From positions 46,597 to 110,596 of the forward strand of contig LSIG01000119.1 in assembly GCA_001556125.1 (NCBI GenBank): a stretch of DNA of 64,000 bases, read 5' to 3'. Numbering within the stretch: the stretch's first letter is position 1; every line of letters begins with the position of its first letter. Positions 1 through 7,839 of the stretch are shown here, piece by piece. The notes under the pieces are model-generated. The model saw only the letters and a program-made list of their open reading frames with translations, searched no databases and was not told the origin of the DNA. The position numbers and the translations under genes were made by a program. This stretch comes from Rhizobiales bacterium CCH10-E5 (lineage in GTDB: Bacteria > Pseudomonadota > Alphaproteobacteria > Rhizobiales > Beijerinckiaceae).

Positions 1-819
1 AATTGTGCTTTGGCCTGGGCCGGTGACCCGCGGGCGTCCTGGCGGACGCAATCCTCACTTGCTCTCGTGGATCGCGATGAGGCGATCCTCGTCAACGCCT
101 CCCCCGACATCGGCCAGCAGCTGCGCGCCACGCCTGCCCTCTGGCCGCAGTCCGCGCGGCACTCCCCGATCGCCAAGGTTGTCCTGACCAGCGCGGAGAT
201 CGATCACGTCGCCGGGCTGTTGTCGCTGCGCGAGCGCCATGCCTTTCAGATTTGGGCGCTGGACCCTGTCCGAGCCGCCATCGCGGATAATCCGATGCTG
301 CAGCCTCTGCAGGCGGACTGGGCCGCGCTCCGCGCGGATGCCCCGATCCCGGCTGGAGACGAGACCGAAATGACGCTGTTTCCGGTGCCCGGCAAGGCGC
401 CGCTCTATCTCGAGACACCCGAGCCTGAGACCGGCAGCGAGGACGGCGAAACGGCCGGTCTGGTGGTGAGCCGACGCGGGACGCGCCTCCTTTACATCCC
501 CGGCTGTGCGACGCTGAGCGACGGGGTGCGCGTTCAAGCCGAGCGGGCGGACATCGTCCTGTTCGACGGCACGCTCTTCGAGGACGACGAGATGATCAGG
601 TCTGGCCTCGGCGAAAAGACCGGTCGCCGGATGGGGCACATGCCGATGTCCGGTCCGGGCGGCTCGCTCGACTGGCTCGCAGCGCTCCCGGCGTCGCGCA
701 AGATCTACACCCACATCAACAACACCAACCCGGTTCTCATCGAGGGCTCGCGCGAGCGCAGGCTCGTCGAGAGCGCCGGCGTCGAGATCGCCCGGGATGG
801 CATGGAGATCCCTCTGTGA
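1..819 (+). CDS. pqqB: PqqB, PQQ biosynthesis hydroxylase (5' truncated by window)
   Basis: The window opens inside this gene. The first visible codons read NCALAWAGD, which fits the segment just after the Cys-rich start of PqqB, so roughly 30 N-terminal residues are missing. PqqB is a cytosolic metallo-beta-lactamase-fold enzyme, reported to hydroxylate the tyrosine of the PqqA-derived Glu-Tyr intermediate in pyrroloquinoline quinone synthesis. The 272 visible residues carry the family blocks RTQSSLALV and NASPDI near the front and GHMPMSGPGGS and YTHINNTNPVL near the end. The stop codon overlaps the GTG of pqqC (GTGA), which suggests translational coupling. pqqA is presumably just upstream, outside the window. 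Confidence 0.95.
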   Translation, partial: NCALAWAGDPRASWRTQSSLALVDRDEAILVNASPDIGQQLRATPALWPQSARHSPIAKVVLTSAEIDHVAGLLSLRERHAFQIWALDPVRAAIADNPMLQPLQADWAALRADAPIPAGDETEMTLFPVPGKAPLYLETPEPETGSEDGETAGLVVSRRGTRLLYIPGCATLSDGVRVQAERADIVLFDGTLFEDDEMIRSGLGEKTGRRMGHMPMSGPGGSLDWLAALPASRKIYTHINNTNPVLIEGSRERRLVESAGVEIARDGMEIPL

Positions 820-1544
820 GCCTGCTTTCACCTGACGCCTTTCTGGACAGGCTCCGCGATGTCGGCGCACGGCGCTATCACGACCGGCATCCGTTCCATC
901 AGCGTCTTCATTCCGGACGCTGCACCAGGGGCGAGGTGCAGGCCTGGGCGCTGAACCGCTACGCCTATCAGGCCGCCATCCCCCGCAAGGACGCCACGCT
1001 CATCGCCCGCCTGGACGATCCCGCTCTGCGGCGGGCCTGGCGCCAGCGCCTCGTCGACCATGACGGTGGGGCCGATGGTGAGGGCGGCATCGAGCGCTGG
1101 CTGCGCCTCTGCGAAAGTCTGGGATTTGCGCGTGCGGACGTCGTCGCGTTCAGAGGCGTTCTGCCGGCGACGCGGTTCGCGGTCGGCGCCTATGTCGAAT
1201 TCGTCCGTGAGCGTCCGCTGCTCGAGGCCGTGGCGTCGTCGCTGACCGAACTCTTCTCGCCGCAGGTGATCAAGACGCGCGTCGCGGGCATGCTCGCCCA
1301 TTACGACTTCGTCAGCGCCGAAAGCCTGAGCTACTTCACGGCCCGCCCCGAGCAGGCATCGCGCGATGTCGAGAGTGCGCTCGCCTATGTCACGGCCCAC
1401 GCCACCACACCGGCCGATCAGGAGGCGGTGGTCGCTGCCCTCGAATTCAAATGCGACGTTCTCTGGGCGATGCTGGATGCGCTCGACCATGCCTATGGCG
1501 AGCCAGGGCAGATTCCGCCCGGCGCATTCGAGCCTGAATCGTGA
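816..1544 (+). CDS. pqqC: PqqC, pyrroloquinoline-quinone synthase
   Basis: PqqC is a cofactor-free oxidase that carries out the last step of PQQ synthesis: ring closure and eight-electron oxidation of AHQQ with O2. The 242-residue product is close to the usual ~250. It shows the family signature YHDRHPFHQRLHSG near residue 20, followed by RYAYQAAIPRKDA and a DHDGG motif, on an all-helical heme-oxygenase-like scaffold. The GTG start overlaps the pqqB stop by four bases. The gene in turn overlaps pqqD by four bases (GTGA), so it sits in a tight four-gene operon. Confidence 0.96.
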   Translation: MSLLSPDAFLDRLRDVGARRYHDRHPFHQRLHSGRCTRGEVQAWALNRYAYQAAIPRKDATLIARLDDPALRRAWRQRLVDHDGGADGEGGIERWLRLCESLGFARADVVAFRGVLPATRFAVGAYVEFVRERPLLEAVASSLTELFSPQVIKTRVAGMLAHYDFVSAESLSYFTARPEQASRDVESALAYVTAHATTPADQEAVVAALEFKCDVLWAMLDALDHAYGEPGQIPPGAFEPES

Positions 1545-1813
1545 CCGATGCCGGATCGAAGCCCCGGCTGGCGGCGGGTGTGCGCATCCGGGAGGATCGC
1601 GTCCGCGGCGGGCATAATCTGCTGGCGCCCGAGCATGTGCTGCGGATCAACGCATCGACGGCTGCGATCCTGGCGTTGTGCGATGGACAGCGCTCGCTGC
1701 CGGAGATCGTCGATCACCTCGCGCGCGACTATGCCGCCGACCGGACCCGGATCGAACGCGACGTCACCGCGCTGCTCGGCGATCTCGCCTCCCGAGGTCT
1801 GATCGACCCATGA
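1541..1813 (+). CDS. pqqD: PqqD, PqqA peptide chaperone
   Basis: PqqD is a small RiPP-recognition protein that binds the PqqA precursor peptide and presents it to the radical-SAM enzyme PqqE. The 90-residue length matches the family. Typical blocks are [17 protein letters not shown] at the N-terminus, [11 protein letters not shown], and a C-terminal winged-helix-like part ending [11 protein letters not shown]. The GTG start lies inside the end of pqqC and the stop overlaps the pqqE ATG (ATGA). PqqD is a separate protein here, not fused to PqqC or PqqE as in some methylotrophs. Confidence 0.94.
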   Translation: MTDAGSKPRLAAGVRIREDRVRGGHNLLAPEHVLRINASTAAILALCDGQRSLPEIVDHLARDYAADRTRIERDVTALLGDLASRGLIDP

Positions 1814-2901
1814 GCGCCCCGGCCCCCTTCGCACTGCTGGCCGAGCTGACGCATCGCTGCCCGCTGGCCTGCCCCTACTGCTCCAATCCCCTGGAGCTCG
1901 ATCGCAAGGCCGACGAACTGGCGACCGCCGACTGGATCCGCGTCTTCGAGGAGGCGTCCGACCTCGGCGTCCTGCAGCTTCATCTCTCCGGCGGCGAGCC
2001 CGCGGCGCGCCAGGATCTCACCGAGCTCGTCGCGGCCGCTGCGCGGCATGGGCTGTACTCGAACCTGATCACCTCCGGCATCGGGCTTGATCGCGATCGG
2101 CTGGCTGCGCTGGCCCAGGCCGGGCTCGACCATGTCCAGCTCTCGATCCAGGACACCGACGCAGGCAACGCCGACCGGATCGCCGGCTTGGCCGGCTCGC
2201 ACCGGCGCAAGCGCGCCTTCGCGTCGATGGTCACCGAGGTCGGCTTGCCGCTGACGATCAACGCCGTTCTGCATCGCGGCAACCTGGCCCGCATGGCGGC
2301 CATGGTCGACGAGGCGATCGGCCTGGGCGCGCGGCGGATCGAGCTGGCACACACGCAGTATTACGGTTGGGCCGCCCGCAATCGCGAGGCCCTGATGCCG
2401 GAGCTGACGGACGCTGTAGCGGCGAGCGCGACGGTGGCCGATCTTCGCGAGCGCACGGCCGGCCGGATCACCATCGACTACGTCCCGCCCGACCATTTCG
2501 CGCGCTACCCCAAGCCCTGCATGAACGGCTGGGGTCGCCAGTCGCTGAACGTGACGCCGCGCGGGCTGGTTCTGCCATGCCATGCCGCGCAGACGATCAC
2601 CGGCCTGTCGTTCTGGAACGTACGCGATCGCTCCCTTGCGGAGATCTGGCGGGATTCGCCGGCCTTCAATGCGTTCCGCGGCACGGACTGGATGCGCGAG
2701 CCGTGCCGGAGCTGCGAGCGCCGCGAGATCGACTTCGGCGGCTGCCGCTGCCAGGCCATGGCGCTGACCGGAGATCCCCGCAACACGGATCCGGTCTGCG
2801 TCCTCTCTCCGCTCCACGATCGCGTCGAGCACCTGACGACCGCCCCCCGCGTCGATGCCTACGTCATGCGAGAACGACCCGCCAAGGCTTCGATGCGCTA
2901 G
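1810..2901 (+). CDS. pqqE: PqqE, radical SAM PqqA crosslinking enzyme
   Basis: PqqE is the radical-SAM/SPASM enzyme that forms the Glu-Tyr carbon-carbon crosslink in PqqA, the first step of PQQ synthesis. The 363-residue protein has the Cx3Cx2C cluster motif at C17, C21 and C24 ([10 protein letters not shown]), then LHLSGGEP. Its C-terminal SPASM region has cysteines in [23 protein letters not shown] and FGGCRCQA. I chose the ATG at 1810, which overlaps the pqqD stop as ATGA; a longer upstream open frame lacks family similarity. It is the last gene of the operon; no pqqF is visible downstream. Confidence 0.96.
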   Translation: MSAPAPFALLAELTHRCPLACPYCSNPLELDRKADELATADWIRVFEEASDLGVLQLHLSGGEPAARQDLTELVAAAARHGLYSNLITSGIGLDRDRLAALAQAGLDHVQLSIQDTDAGNADRIAGLAGSHRRKRAFASMVTEVGLPLTINAVLHRGNLARMAAMVDEAIGLGARRIELAHTQYYGWAARNREALMPELTDAVAASATVADLRERTAGRITIDYVPPDHFARYPKPCMNGWGRQSLNVTPRGLVLPCHAAQTITGLSFWNVRDRSLAEIWRDSPAFNAFRGTDWMREPCRSCERREIDFGGCRCQAMALTGDPRNTDPVCVLSPLHDRVEHLTTAPRVDAYVMRERPAKASMR

Positions 2902-3084
2902 TGCCAGGGCCCTGGCCGATGCGGCAGCAGCGTTCAGAGGGAATAGCTCCCCAAAACCGGAAACGGGCTTCCGCGCCGCGCCGATGCCTGCCAGCCAAAG
3001 CCCCCTCGCGGCGCCTCGCGAACCCTGCGCCGATTGTGACGGAGGCCGTGCCAGCCGAGCTGCGCGATGAATGCCGCGAAGGTC

Positions 3085-3120
3085 ATGAAAAGCCGAAACC
3101 CGAGTGATCTCAAGGGTTTC
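3085..3120 (-). terminator. Candidate intrinsic terminator of tRNA-Arg
   Basis: Just beyond the 3' end of the tRNA, the minus strand can form a hairpin with a perfect 7-bp stem GAAACCC/GGGTTTC and an inner GAG/CTC pairing around ATCA. A short T-run (GGCTTTTCA) follows. Position and orientation fit a rho-independent terminator, although the T-tract is only four bases. Confidence 0.55.
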
Positions 3121-3125
3121 TGAAA

Positions 3126-3202
3126 TGGCGCGCCCGACACGATTCGAACGTGTGACCTTTGCCTTCGGAGGGCAACGCTCTATCCAGCTGAGCTACGGGC
3201 GC
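3126..3202 (-). tRNA. tRNA-Arg (anticodon CCG)
   Basis: The 77-nt minus-strand gene starts at 3202 and ends with an encoded CCA (TGG at 3126-3128 on the plus strand). The acceptor stem is GCGCCCG/CGGGCGC. The D-arm contains GTAGCTCAGCTGGATAGAGC. The anticodon stem TTGCC/GGCAA encloses the loop CTCCGAA, giving anticodon CCG for Arg codon CGG. The T-arm contains the GTTCGAATC core. All four stems pair, and I see no intron or disruption. Confidence 0.97.
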
Positions 3203-3330
3203 AATCCGTGCATGGTGGATAGCCGATCGCGCGGCGCGGGGCAACGAGGGAATTGCGACGGGGCGGGGGCTGCCCGAGGCGCGCCGCGCTCGTGGCCTGG
3301 ACGGTCGCGCGGCGCTCGGGATGGAAAGCC

Positions 3331-3747
3331 TCAGCCGCGCGCCGCCGAGACGACCCTGCAGAGATAGCCGCGAATGGTTGCGGCATCGGCCAGTTGGCCG
3401 GCCTGGATCATGAAGACCGCGTCCACCCGCGTGCCGTTGCCCGTCTTGCGTGCCGACACGCGAAGGGTCTGGGGGCGGCCAGACCCGGAGGTCTCCTGAA
3501 AGGCCGTCAGTGCCCCCGCGGAGCGGTCGACGCCGACGCGGATGAAGCCCTCGGCGAGCATCGCGCTGCGCAGATTGTCGAGGGCCCGGTCCCGGTTGAC
3601 GCCGGCGAAGATCTGCGAGGTTCGGAAATTCAGCGCGGTGAGCATCGGCGTGCCCTCGACGCGGAAATTCCCTTCGCAGCTCTGGGCCAGGATGGGCGTG
3701 GCGCCCAAGCACAGCATCAGGGTCGTCACCGACAGCATGGTCTTCAT
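3331..3747 (-). CDS. Secreted protein of unknown function
   Basis: This gene encodes 138 residues. The N-terminus is a clear Sec signal peptide (MKTMLSVTTLMLCLGATPILAQ, cleavage after ALAQ-like PILAQ), so the mature protein should be periplasmic or secreted. Two cysteines, one just after the signal (SCEGNF) and one near the C-terminus (GYLCRVV), could form a disulfide. The start at 3747 is supported by a GAGGAGG ribosome-binding site; a longer upstream frame is not needed. I do not recognise a domain, and the neighbours give no functional clue. Confidence 0.75.
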   Translation of the reverse strand: MKTMLSVTTLMLCLGATPILAQSCEGNFRVEGTPMLTALNFRTSQIFAGVNRDRALDNLRSAMLAEGFIRVGVDRSAGALTAFQETSGSGRPQTLRVSARKTGNGTRVDAVFMIQAGQLADAATIRGYLCRVVSAARG

Positions 3748-3862
3748 CGGGGTTGGTCCTCCTCGGTGTGATGAACGGGATGCGACAGGACATGTCGCTC
3801 GAGCGGGCCGACGGCCTGTCAGAGCCATGGCGAGGCCGCCGGGGCCGCGGGGCGGGTGGCGC

Positions 3863-4534
3863 TCACGGGCCCGGCTTTCGTGCGGCCAGGAACACGCGGA
3901 AATCCGTCCGGCCCGATCCATGGCGCGTGCGATCGATGATCGAGAAGCCGCCGGCGGTGACTTCGCGGGTCAGTTCATCGGCCGTGAAGAACGACAGCGA
4001 CGGTGCCTTGCCGATGTACTGCATCAGGGGGATGGCGAGGCGGATGACCGCATTCATCTCGGACAGGCAGGGTGTCTTGGTGATGAACAGCCCGCCCGGC
4101 TTCAGGGCCCGCGCGACGGACTCCAGCAGGCGTGGCCGGTCCGCGATCAGGTGCAGGAGATTGAAGGCCAGCACCGCGTCGAAAGACGCGTCCGGCCTGG
4201 GCGGGTCGCACCCGTTCGCGACAGTGAACGTCGCGTTCGGGCAGGCGGCCGCGGCCTTGCGCGCCTCGGCGATGGCGATCATCTCGTGCGAGACGTCCGT
4301 CCCGGTGATGTGGCCGATCGAAGGCGCCAGCCGCAGCGCTGTCTGGCCGGTTCCGCAGCCGAGCTCCAGAACCCGATCCCCGGCGCTCAGCAGATCCAGC
4401 GTCGAGGACAGGGTGCGCTCATAGCCGGCGGGATCCTTGATCGCGCTTCGTGAATAGGCCCGCGCCGCCCGGTTCCAGAACGCGGCATCGGGATCGTCTT
4501 CAGGCTCTCGTCGGGTTGGCATGCCAGGCTCCAT
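3863..4534 (-). CDS. Class I SAM-dependent methyltransferase
   Basis: The 223-residue protein has the class I methyltransferase fold. Motif I is VLELGCGTGQTAL near residue 55, an acidic ribose contact lies in GTDVSHEM, the central block is FDAVLAFNLLHLI, and the post-motif is LKPGGLFITKT. These are typical of UbiE/Methyltransf_11-type small-molecule methyltransferases; the substrate cannot be read from the sequence. A second in-frame ATG at 4522 is an alternative start. It is divergently transcribed from a LysR regulator 71 bp away, the classical layout for a regulator and its target gene. Confidence 0.85.
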   Translation of the reverse strand: MEPGMPTRREPEDDPDAAFWNRAARAYSRSAIKDPAGYERTLSSTLDLLSAGDRVLELGCGTGQTALRLAPSIGHITGTDVSHEMIAIAEARKAAAACPNATFTVANGCDPPRPDASFDAVLAFNLLHLIADRPRLLESVARALKPGGLFITKTPCLSEMNAVIRLAIPLMQYIGKAPSLSFFTADELTREVTAGGFSIIDRTRHGSGRTDFRVFLAARKPGP

Positions 4535-4605
4535 CAGCCCCTCTCATCGCACAGGCTGCAATATTTGGATTTCACCGATTTCAGAGATGCGATATTCATA
4601 CATGC
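4535..4605. promoter_or_regulatory. Divergent promoter region between methyltransferase and LysR gene
   Basis: This 71-bp gap separates the start codons of two divergent genes and is clearly more AT-rich than its surroundings. It contains two copies of a GC(A/G)ATATT motif about 30 bp apart (GCAATATT near 4557 and GCGATATT near 4589). LysR-type regulators usually bind T-N11-A sites in such gaps, so it is a plausible operator, but no site is proven by the sequence alone. Confidence 0.4.
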
Positions 4606-5541
4606 ATGGATGGCATCGATTGGAACTGGGTGCGGGCCTTTCGAGCCACGGCCGAAGCGGGGTCCTTGTCCGCGGCGTCGCGCCAACTCGGTCTGAGCCA
4701 GCCGACCTTGTCGCGGCAGGTGGCCGCCCTTGAGGAACAGCTCGCCGTCACCCTGTTCGAGCGGGTCGGGAAAAGGCTGATCCTGACGGCTGGAGGGGCC
4801 GGCATGCTGGAGCACGCCCGCCAGATGGCTGCCGCGGCGGAGGCGCTCGCACTTGGCGCCGCGGGCCAGGCATCCGAGCTGGCGGGCCTCGTCCGCCTGT
4901 CGGTCACGGATGCGGTCGCGACGCATGTCATGCCCGGCATCGTCGAGCGCCTGCGCGAGGAGGTGCCCCAGGTTACCGTCGTGGTCATCGCGACCGATGC
5001 GCTCAGCGATCTCAGGCGACGCGAGGCCGACATCGCCATCCGCCATGTCCGCCCCACGGAGCCGGAACTGATCGGCCGTCTGATCGGGGAACTGGCCGCG
5101 CATCTTTATGCCTCAGACGCGTGGATCGCGCGTCACGGCTTGCCGCGGGCGGCCGCCGATCTGGTCGGCGCGACAGTCCTGGCCTTCGACCCGGTCGAGC
5201 AGTTCGTCGGCCACATGGAGCTCCAGGGGATCCGGCTCGGGCCGGAGCAGTGCTCCGTGGTGTCGAACAGCGCGTCGGCGCTCTGGGAGATGACCCATCG
5301 GGGGATCGGCGTCGGCGTCGTCCTCGACATCGCGGCGGCGCGCATGCCGGGGCTGAGAAAGCTCTTGCCGGAGCTGTCGCGCGTCCCGGTGCCGCTCTGG
5401 CTGGTGACACATCGAGAGCTGCAGACCAGTCGCCGCATCCGTCTGGTCTACGACGTCGTCGCCGATGAACTGCGCCGGCTGGTCGTGTCGGGCGCGGACC
5501 CCAACCGCGAGCGGGAGCCCCCTGGCGCGTCGCCCGGGTGA
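4606..5541 (+). CDS. LysR-family transcriptional regulator
   Basis: This 311-residue protein has an N-terminal winged helix-turn-helix (AFRATAEAGSLSAASRQLG, then LSQPTLSRQVAALEEQL). A periplasmic-binding-protein-like effector domain follows (GLVRLSVTDAVATHVMPGI and so on). The ATG at 4606 places the HTH at the expected distance from the N-terminus. An upstream extension of the frame into the neighbouring methyltransferase gene is not supported. The likely role is sensing a small molecule and regulating the divergent methyltransferase gene; the ligand is unknown. Length and domain order are normal for the family. Confidence 0.9.
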   Translation: MDGIDWNWVRAFRATAEAGSLSAASRQLGLSQPTLSRQVAALEEQLAVTLFERVGKRLILTAGGAGMLEHARQMAAAAEALALGAAGQASELAGLVRLSVTDAVATHVMPGIVERLREEVPQVTVVVIATDALSDLRRREADIAIRHVRPTEPELIGRLIGELAAHLYASDAWIARHGLPRAAADLVGATVLAFDPVEQFVGHMELQGIRLGPEQCSVVSNSASALWEMTHRGIGVGVVLDIAAARMPGLRKLLPELSRVPVPLWLVTHRELQTSRRIRLVYDVVADELRRLVVSGADPNREREPPGASPG

Positions 5542-5620
5542 CCGCGGCCCGTCCAACGGCCGTGAGGCCATGCCGTCTGTGCGTCTGCCTGCGAGGAGGA
5601 CCGTTCTGGCTGTTCTGGCC

Positions 5621-6235
5621 CTACGGCCCCGCCACCTCGAACAGCACCTCGTTGCGCCGCAGCGGGCCGGGCGTCCAGGGGTCGTTGTAATAGGCGTAGG
5701 TGGCCGCGCCCTGGATCGCGATCCCGGCCTGCGCCAGCCAGGCCCGCAGGGCCGCCTCCTTCTCCGCGATCAGCGCGTCGGTGGCGACGCCGGAGAAGCG
5801 GATCGCGGCGCGCCGCTCCGCCGGCAGCTCGAGCAGGCGCACATCCTCGCCCGCCGTCTTCGGCAAGGTCTCGAGCGTGTATTGGGACGGCATCACGAAG
5901 CGCACCAGCCAGCTCTGCGCCGCGGGTTGCGCCGGCGTCTGCGTCACCGGGGCGGTCATGCTGATGCTGTCGCCGGGCCGGTTCTTGGCGAAGATATAGG
6001 CCGCGAGCGGCGAAAAACCGGCGCGCACCGCCGTCTGCCGGTCGCCCTGCCGCGTCACCTCCGCCACGCGCAGCGCCGGATAGTCGCGGATCTCGATGGC
6101 CCCGTCCTGCCTGACCGAGACGTATGTCGGCTGCTCGATCGTGCTCATGACATAGATCCAGATCCCGATCGCCACCGCCGCCAGCGCGGCGACGAGCCCG
6201 AGCCCTGCGAGCGCCAGCATCTTGAACGTTCCCAT
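5621..6235 (-). CDS. SOUL-family heme-binding protein
   Basis: The 204-residue protein starts with a hydrophobic segment (MLALAGLGLVAALAAVAIGIWIY), probably an uncleaved membrane anchor. A SOUL/HEBP domain follows: EQPTYVSVRQDGAIEIRDYP at its start, FSPLAAYIFAKN, SISMTAPVTQ, FVMPSQYTLETLP and a C-terminal YNDPWTPGPLRRNEV block. SOUL proteins bind heme or other tetrapyrroles, and their bacterial role is not established. I placed the start at the ATG at 6235 directly before the hydrophobic segment; about 100 upstream in-frame residues look like non-coding translation. Confidence 0.88.
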   Translation of the reverse strand: MGTFKMLALAGLGLVAALAAVAIGIWIYVMSTIEQPTYVSVRQDGAIEIRDYPALRVAEVTRQGDRQTAVRAGFSPLAAYIFAKNRPGDSISMTAPVTQTPAQPAAQSWLVRFVMPSQYTLETLPKTAGEDVRLLELPAERRAAIRFSGVATDALIAEKEAALRAWLAQAGIAIQGAATYAYYNDPWTPGPLRRNEVLFEVAGP

Positions 6236-6410
6236 GACCTGGTCCGCATCGGAGGCGCGCCCGCCGGCCGGCAGCGCTTCGCTCCGCGACAGCCTAGCAC
6301 GGGCGCTGCCCGGCCGGCTCCCGCCACGACGTCGCGCCACGTCCCCCCGCGGGCTTGCCTGCGCGCCGCGGCGCGGACATCCTGCGGCAAGCGGGCGGGA
6401 GAACGATGCG

Positions 6411-6644
6411 ATGGCGGCGAGCGATGCGGAGAAGGCCCGGCTGGCGCTCGAAATCTTCGCCCATTTCGACACCGAGCCCGGCGAATGGCTCGCCACCGGC
6501 AATCTGCTCTCCATCGCCGCGATGAACGGATGGGACACCAAGGCGGTGATGGCGAGCTATGAGCACGGCAAGGCGCTGGGTTGGTTCGAGGACGGGCCGA
6601 ACGGCACGGTCACGATCACCCCGGCCGGCCGCGCACAGCTCTGA
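6411..6644 (+). CDS. Small hypothetical protein next to M41-like protease
   Basis: This encodes a 77-residue acidic protein beginning MAASDAEKARLALEIF. It contains NLLSIAAMNGWDTKAVM and EHGKALGWFEDG and ends in TITPAGRAQL. The mix of helices followed by a strand-turn-strand ending resembles a small winged-helix fold, but I do not recognise a named family. The ATG at 6411 follows a weak GGGAG site. It lies 19 bp upstream of the M41-like protease gene on the same strand, so the two are probably cotranscribed. Confidence 0.6.
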   Translation: MAASDAEKARLALEIFAHFDTEPGEWLATGNLLSIAAMNGWDTKAVMASYEHGKALGWFEDGPNGTVTITPAGRAQL

Positions 6645-6663
6645 GGCGCCGCCACCGGCCAGG

Positions 6664-7197
6664 ATGCCGAAGCTCGCCGCCATTCCCCCCGCGATCCGCC
6701 GCGCCGCCTGCGCCTTCCACGAGGCCGGGCACATCGTCGTCGGCTGGCATCATGGCCGCGCCATCACCCATGCCTGGCTGCGCCCGCCGCAGGGTGTTTC
6801 CGGCGAGACCTGTTTCGAGCCCTATCGCCGCGGCTTCGACGCCAAGAGCGCGCAGGACCGAAAGCGCGCCGAGATCGAGATCACCATCCTCGCCGCCGGC
6901 CATTGCGGCGAGATGCTCTACTGGAACGAGCCGGCGGCGCTGAAATGGTATCCCGGCGCGATCGAATCCCATGCCGACGACCTCGCCCAGATGCAGCCCT
7001 TTCTCGCCTTGCTGCATCCGGAGCAGGCGGAGCCGCTGCGCGCCCGCTGCGAAAGGGCCGCGACGGCGATCCTCTACCAGCCGGCGATGCGCGCCGCCCA
7101 TGCGGCGATCGCGGCGCGGCTCGATGCGCAGGGTCGCATCGGCCGCGACGAGGTCGAGGCGGCGATGCAGGGGGCGGGCCTCGGCCGAGCGGGCTAA
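6664..7197 (+). CDS. Stand-alone M41 (FtsH-type) metallopeptidase domain protein
   Basis: The 177-residue protein contains the zinc-metallopeptidase motif AFHEAGHIVVGW near residue 20. A second block, EIEITILAAGHCGEMLYW, matches the region of FtsH that reads LLGGRAAEE. A later SHADDLAQM stands where FtsH has its third zinc ligand (SND-type Asp). There is no AAA+ ATPase domain and no membrane segment, so it is only the proteolytic part of an FtsH-like enzyme. Similar short HEXXH proteins occur in Hyphomicrobiales and are mostly uncharacterised. Its last four bases overlap the end of the convergent downstream gene. Confidence 0.75.
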   Translation: MPKLAAIPPAIRRAACAFHEAGHIVVGWHHGRAITHAWLRPPQGVSGETCFEPYRRGFDAKSAQDRKRAEIEITILAAGHCGEMLYWNEPAALKWYPGAIESHADDLAQMQPFLALLHPEQAEPLRARCERAATAILYQPAMRAAHAAIAARLDAQGRIGRDEVEAAMQGAGLGRAG

Positions 7198-7598
7198 TGC
7201 CCGCGCAGCGCGCCGAGCAGCTCCGGCCCGCTCTTGCCGATCAGGTTCTTGGGCAGTTCGGCGACCAGCGCGGCCTCGAGCTGCTTGTGGTAGTGGCGCC
7301 GCATCTCGCCGAGCGTCCGCGGCGCGGCGATCACCACGAGATGGCTGATCTTGTGCCCGGTGACCTGATGGTTGAGCCAGGCGGTCGCCGCCGCCGCATG
7401 GGCGTCCTCGTCGATCTGGTGCCCGGTCGGGTTGGCGGAGCTGGAATCGCGCCCGCCGCCGCCGGCCCTGTTGTGCTCGTCGAGATGGGGCGAGGGCAGG
7501 GCGGCCAGCGCCGGCTCGGCCTCGTTGCCGCTGTTGCGGAAGAGCGCGAACTGCTGGCCGTCGACGACTGCGATCACGGCACCATGGGGGAGTTGCAT
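7194..7598 (-). CDS. Host attachment family protein
   Basis: The 134-residue protein begins MQLPHGAVIAVVDGQQFALFRN, typical of the host attachment family (PF10116-like, related to AtsE/BaeS proteins). The end contains KISHLVVIAAPRTLGEMR and HKQLEAALVAELPKNLIG, also characteristic. The middle is a low-complexity Gly/Asp linker. Members were first noted for attachment to host tissue, but the fold resembles eRF1/VLRF-like domains and the biochemical role is unclear. I used the ATG at 7598, since the upstream frame is Pro/Arg-rich non-family sequence. The gene converges on the M41-like gene with a four-base overlap. Confidence 0.82.
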   Translation of the reverse strand: MQLPHGAVIAVVDGQQFALFRNSGNEAEPALAALPSPHLDEHNRAGGGGRDSSSANPTGHQIDEDAHAAAATAWLNHQVTGHKISHLVVIAAPRTLGEMRRHYHKQLEAALVAELPKNLIGKSGPELLGALRGH

Positions 7599-7839
7599 CG
7601 ATATGTCCTCGGCTGGGTCTGGCCCGTTGCCCCGGGACCGGAGCCCCCGGGGACCTGCAGGGCTGTGATCGTCAAATGCCGCCGCCGCCGCATTGATCCC
7701 GATCAAGCGGCCCGCGCCGCGCGGGTAACGGGCGCCCGCGTCTGCCCCAACTTTGCCCGGCCGGGAACGGATGCTTCACTCTCGCGTCCTAAGACCGCTC
7801 GTCATAGAACCGGCGCAGACCCTTCGCTGAGGAATCCCG

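Noticed and set aside
3126..3202. tRNA-Arg as the attachment site of a genomic island
   Set aside because: No integrase, no duplicated 3' tRNA fragment and no foreign-looking genes are visible next to it.
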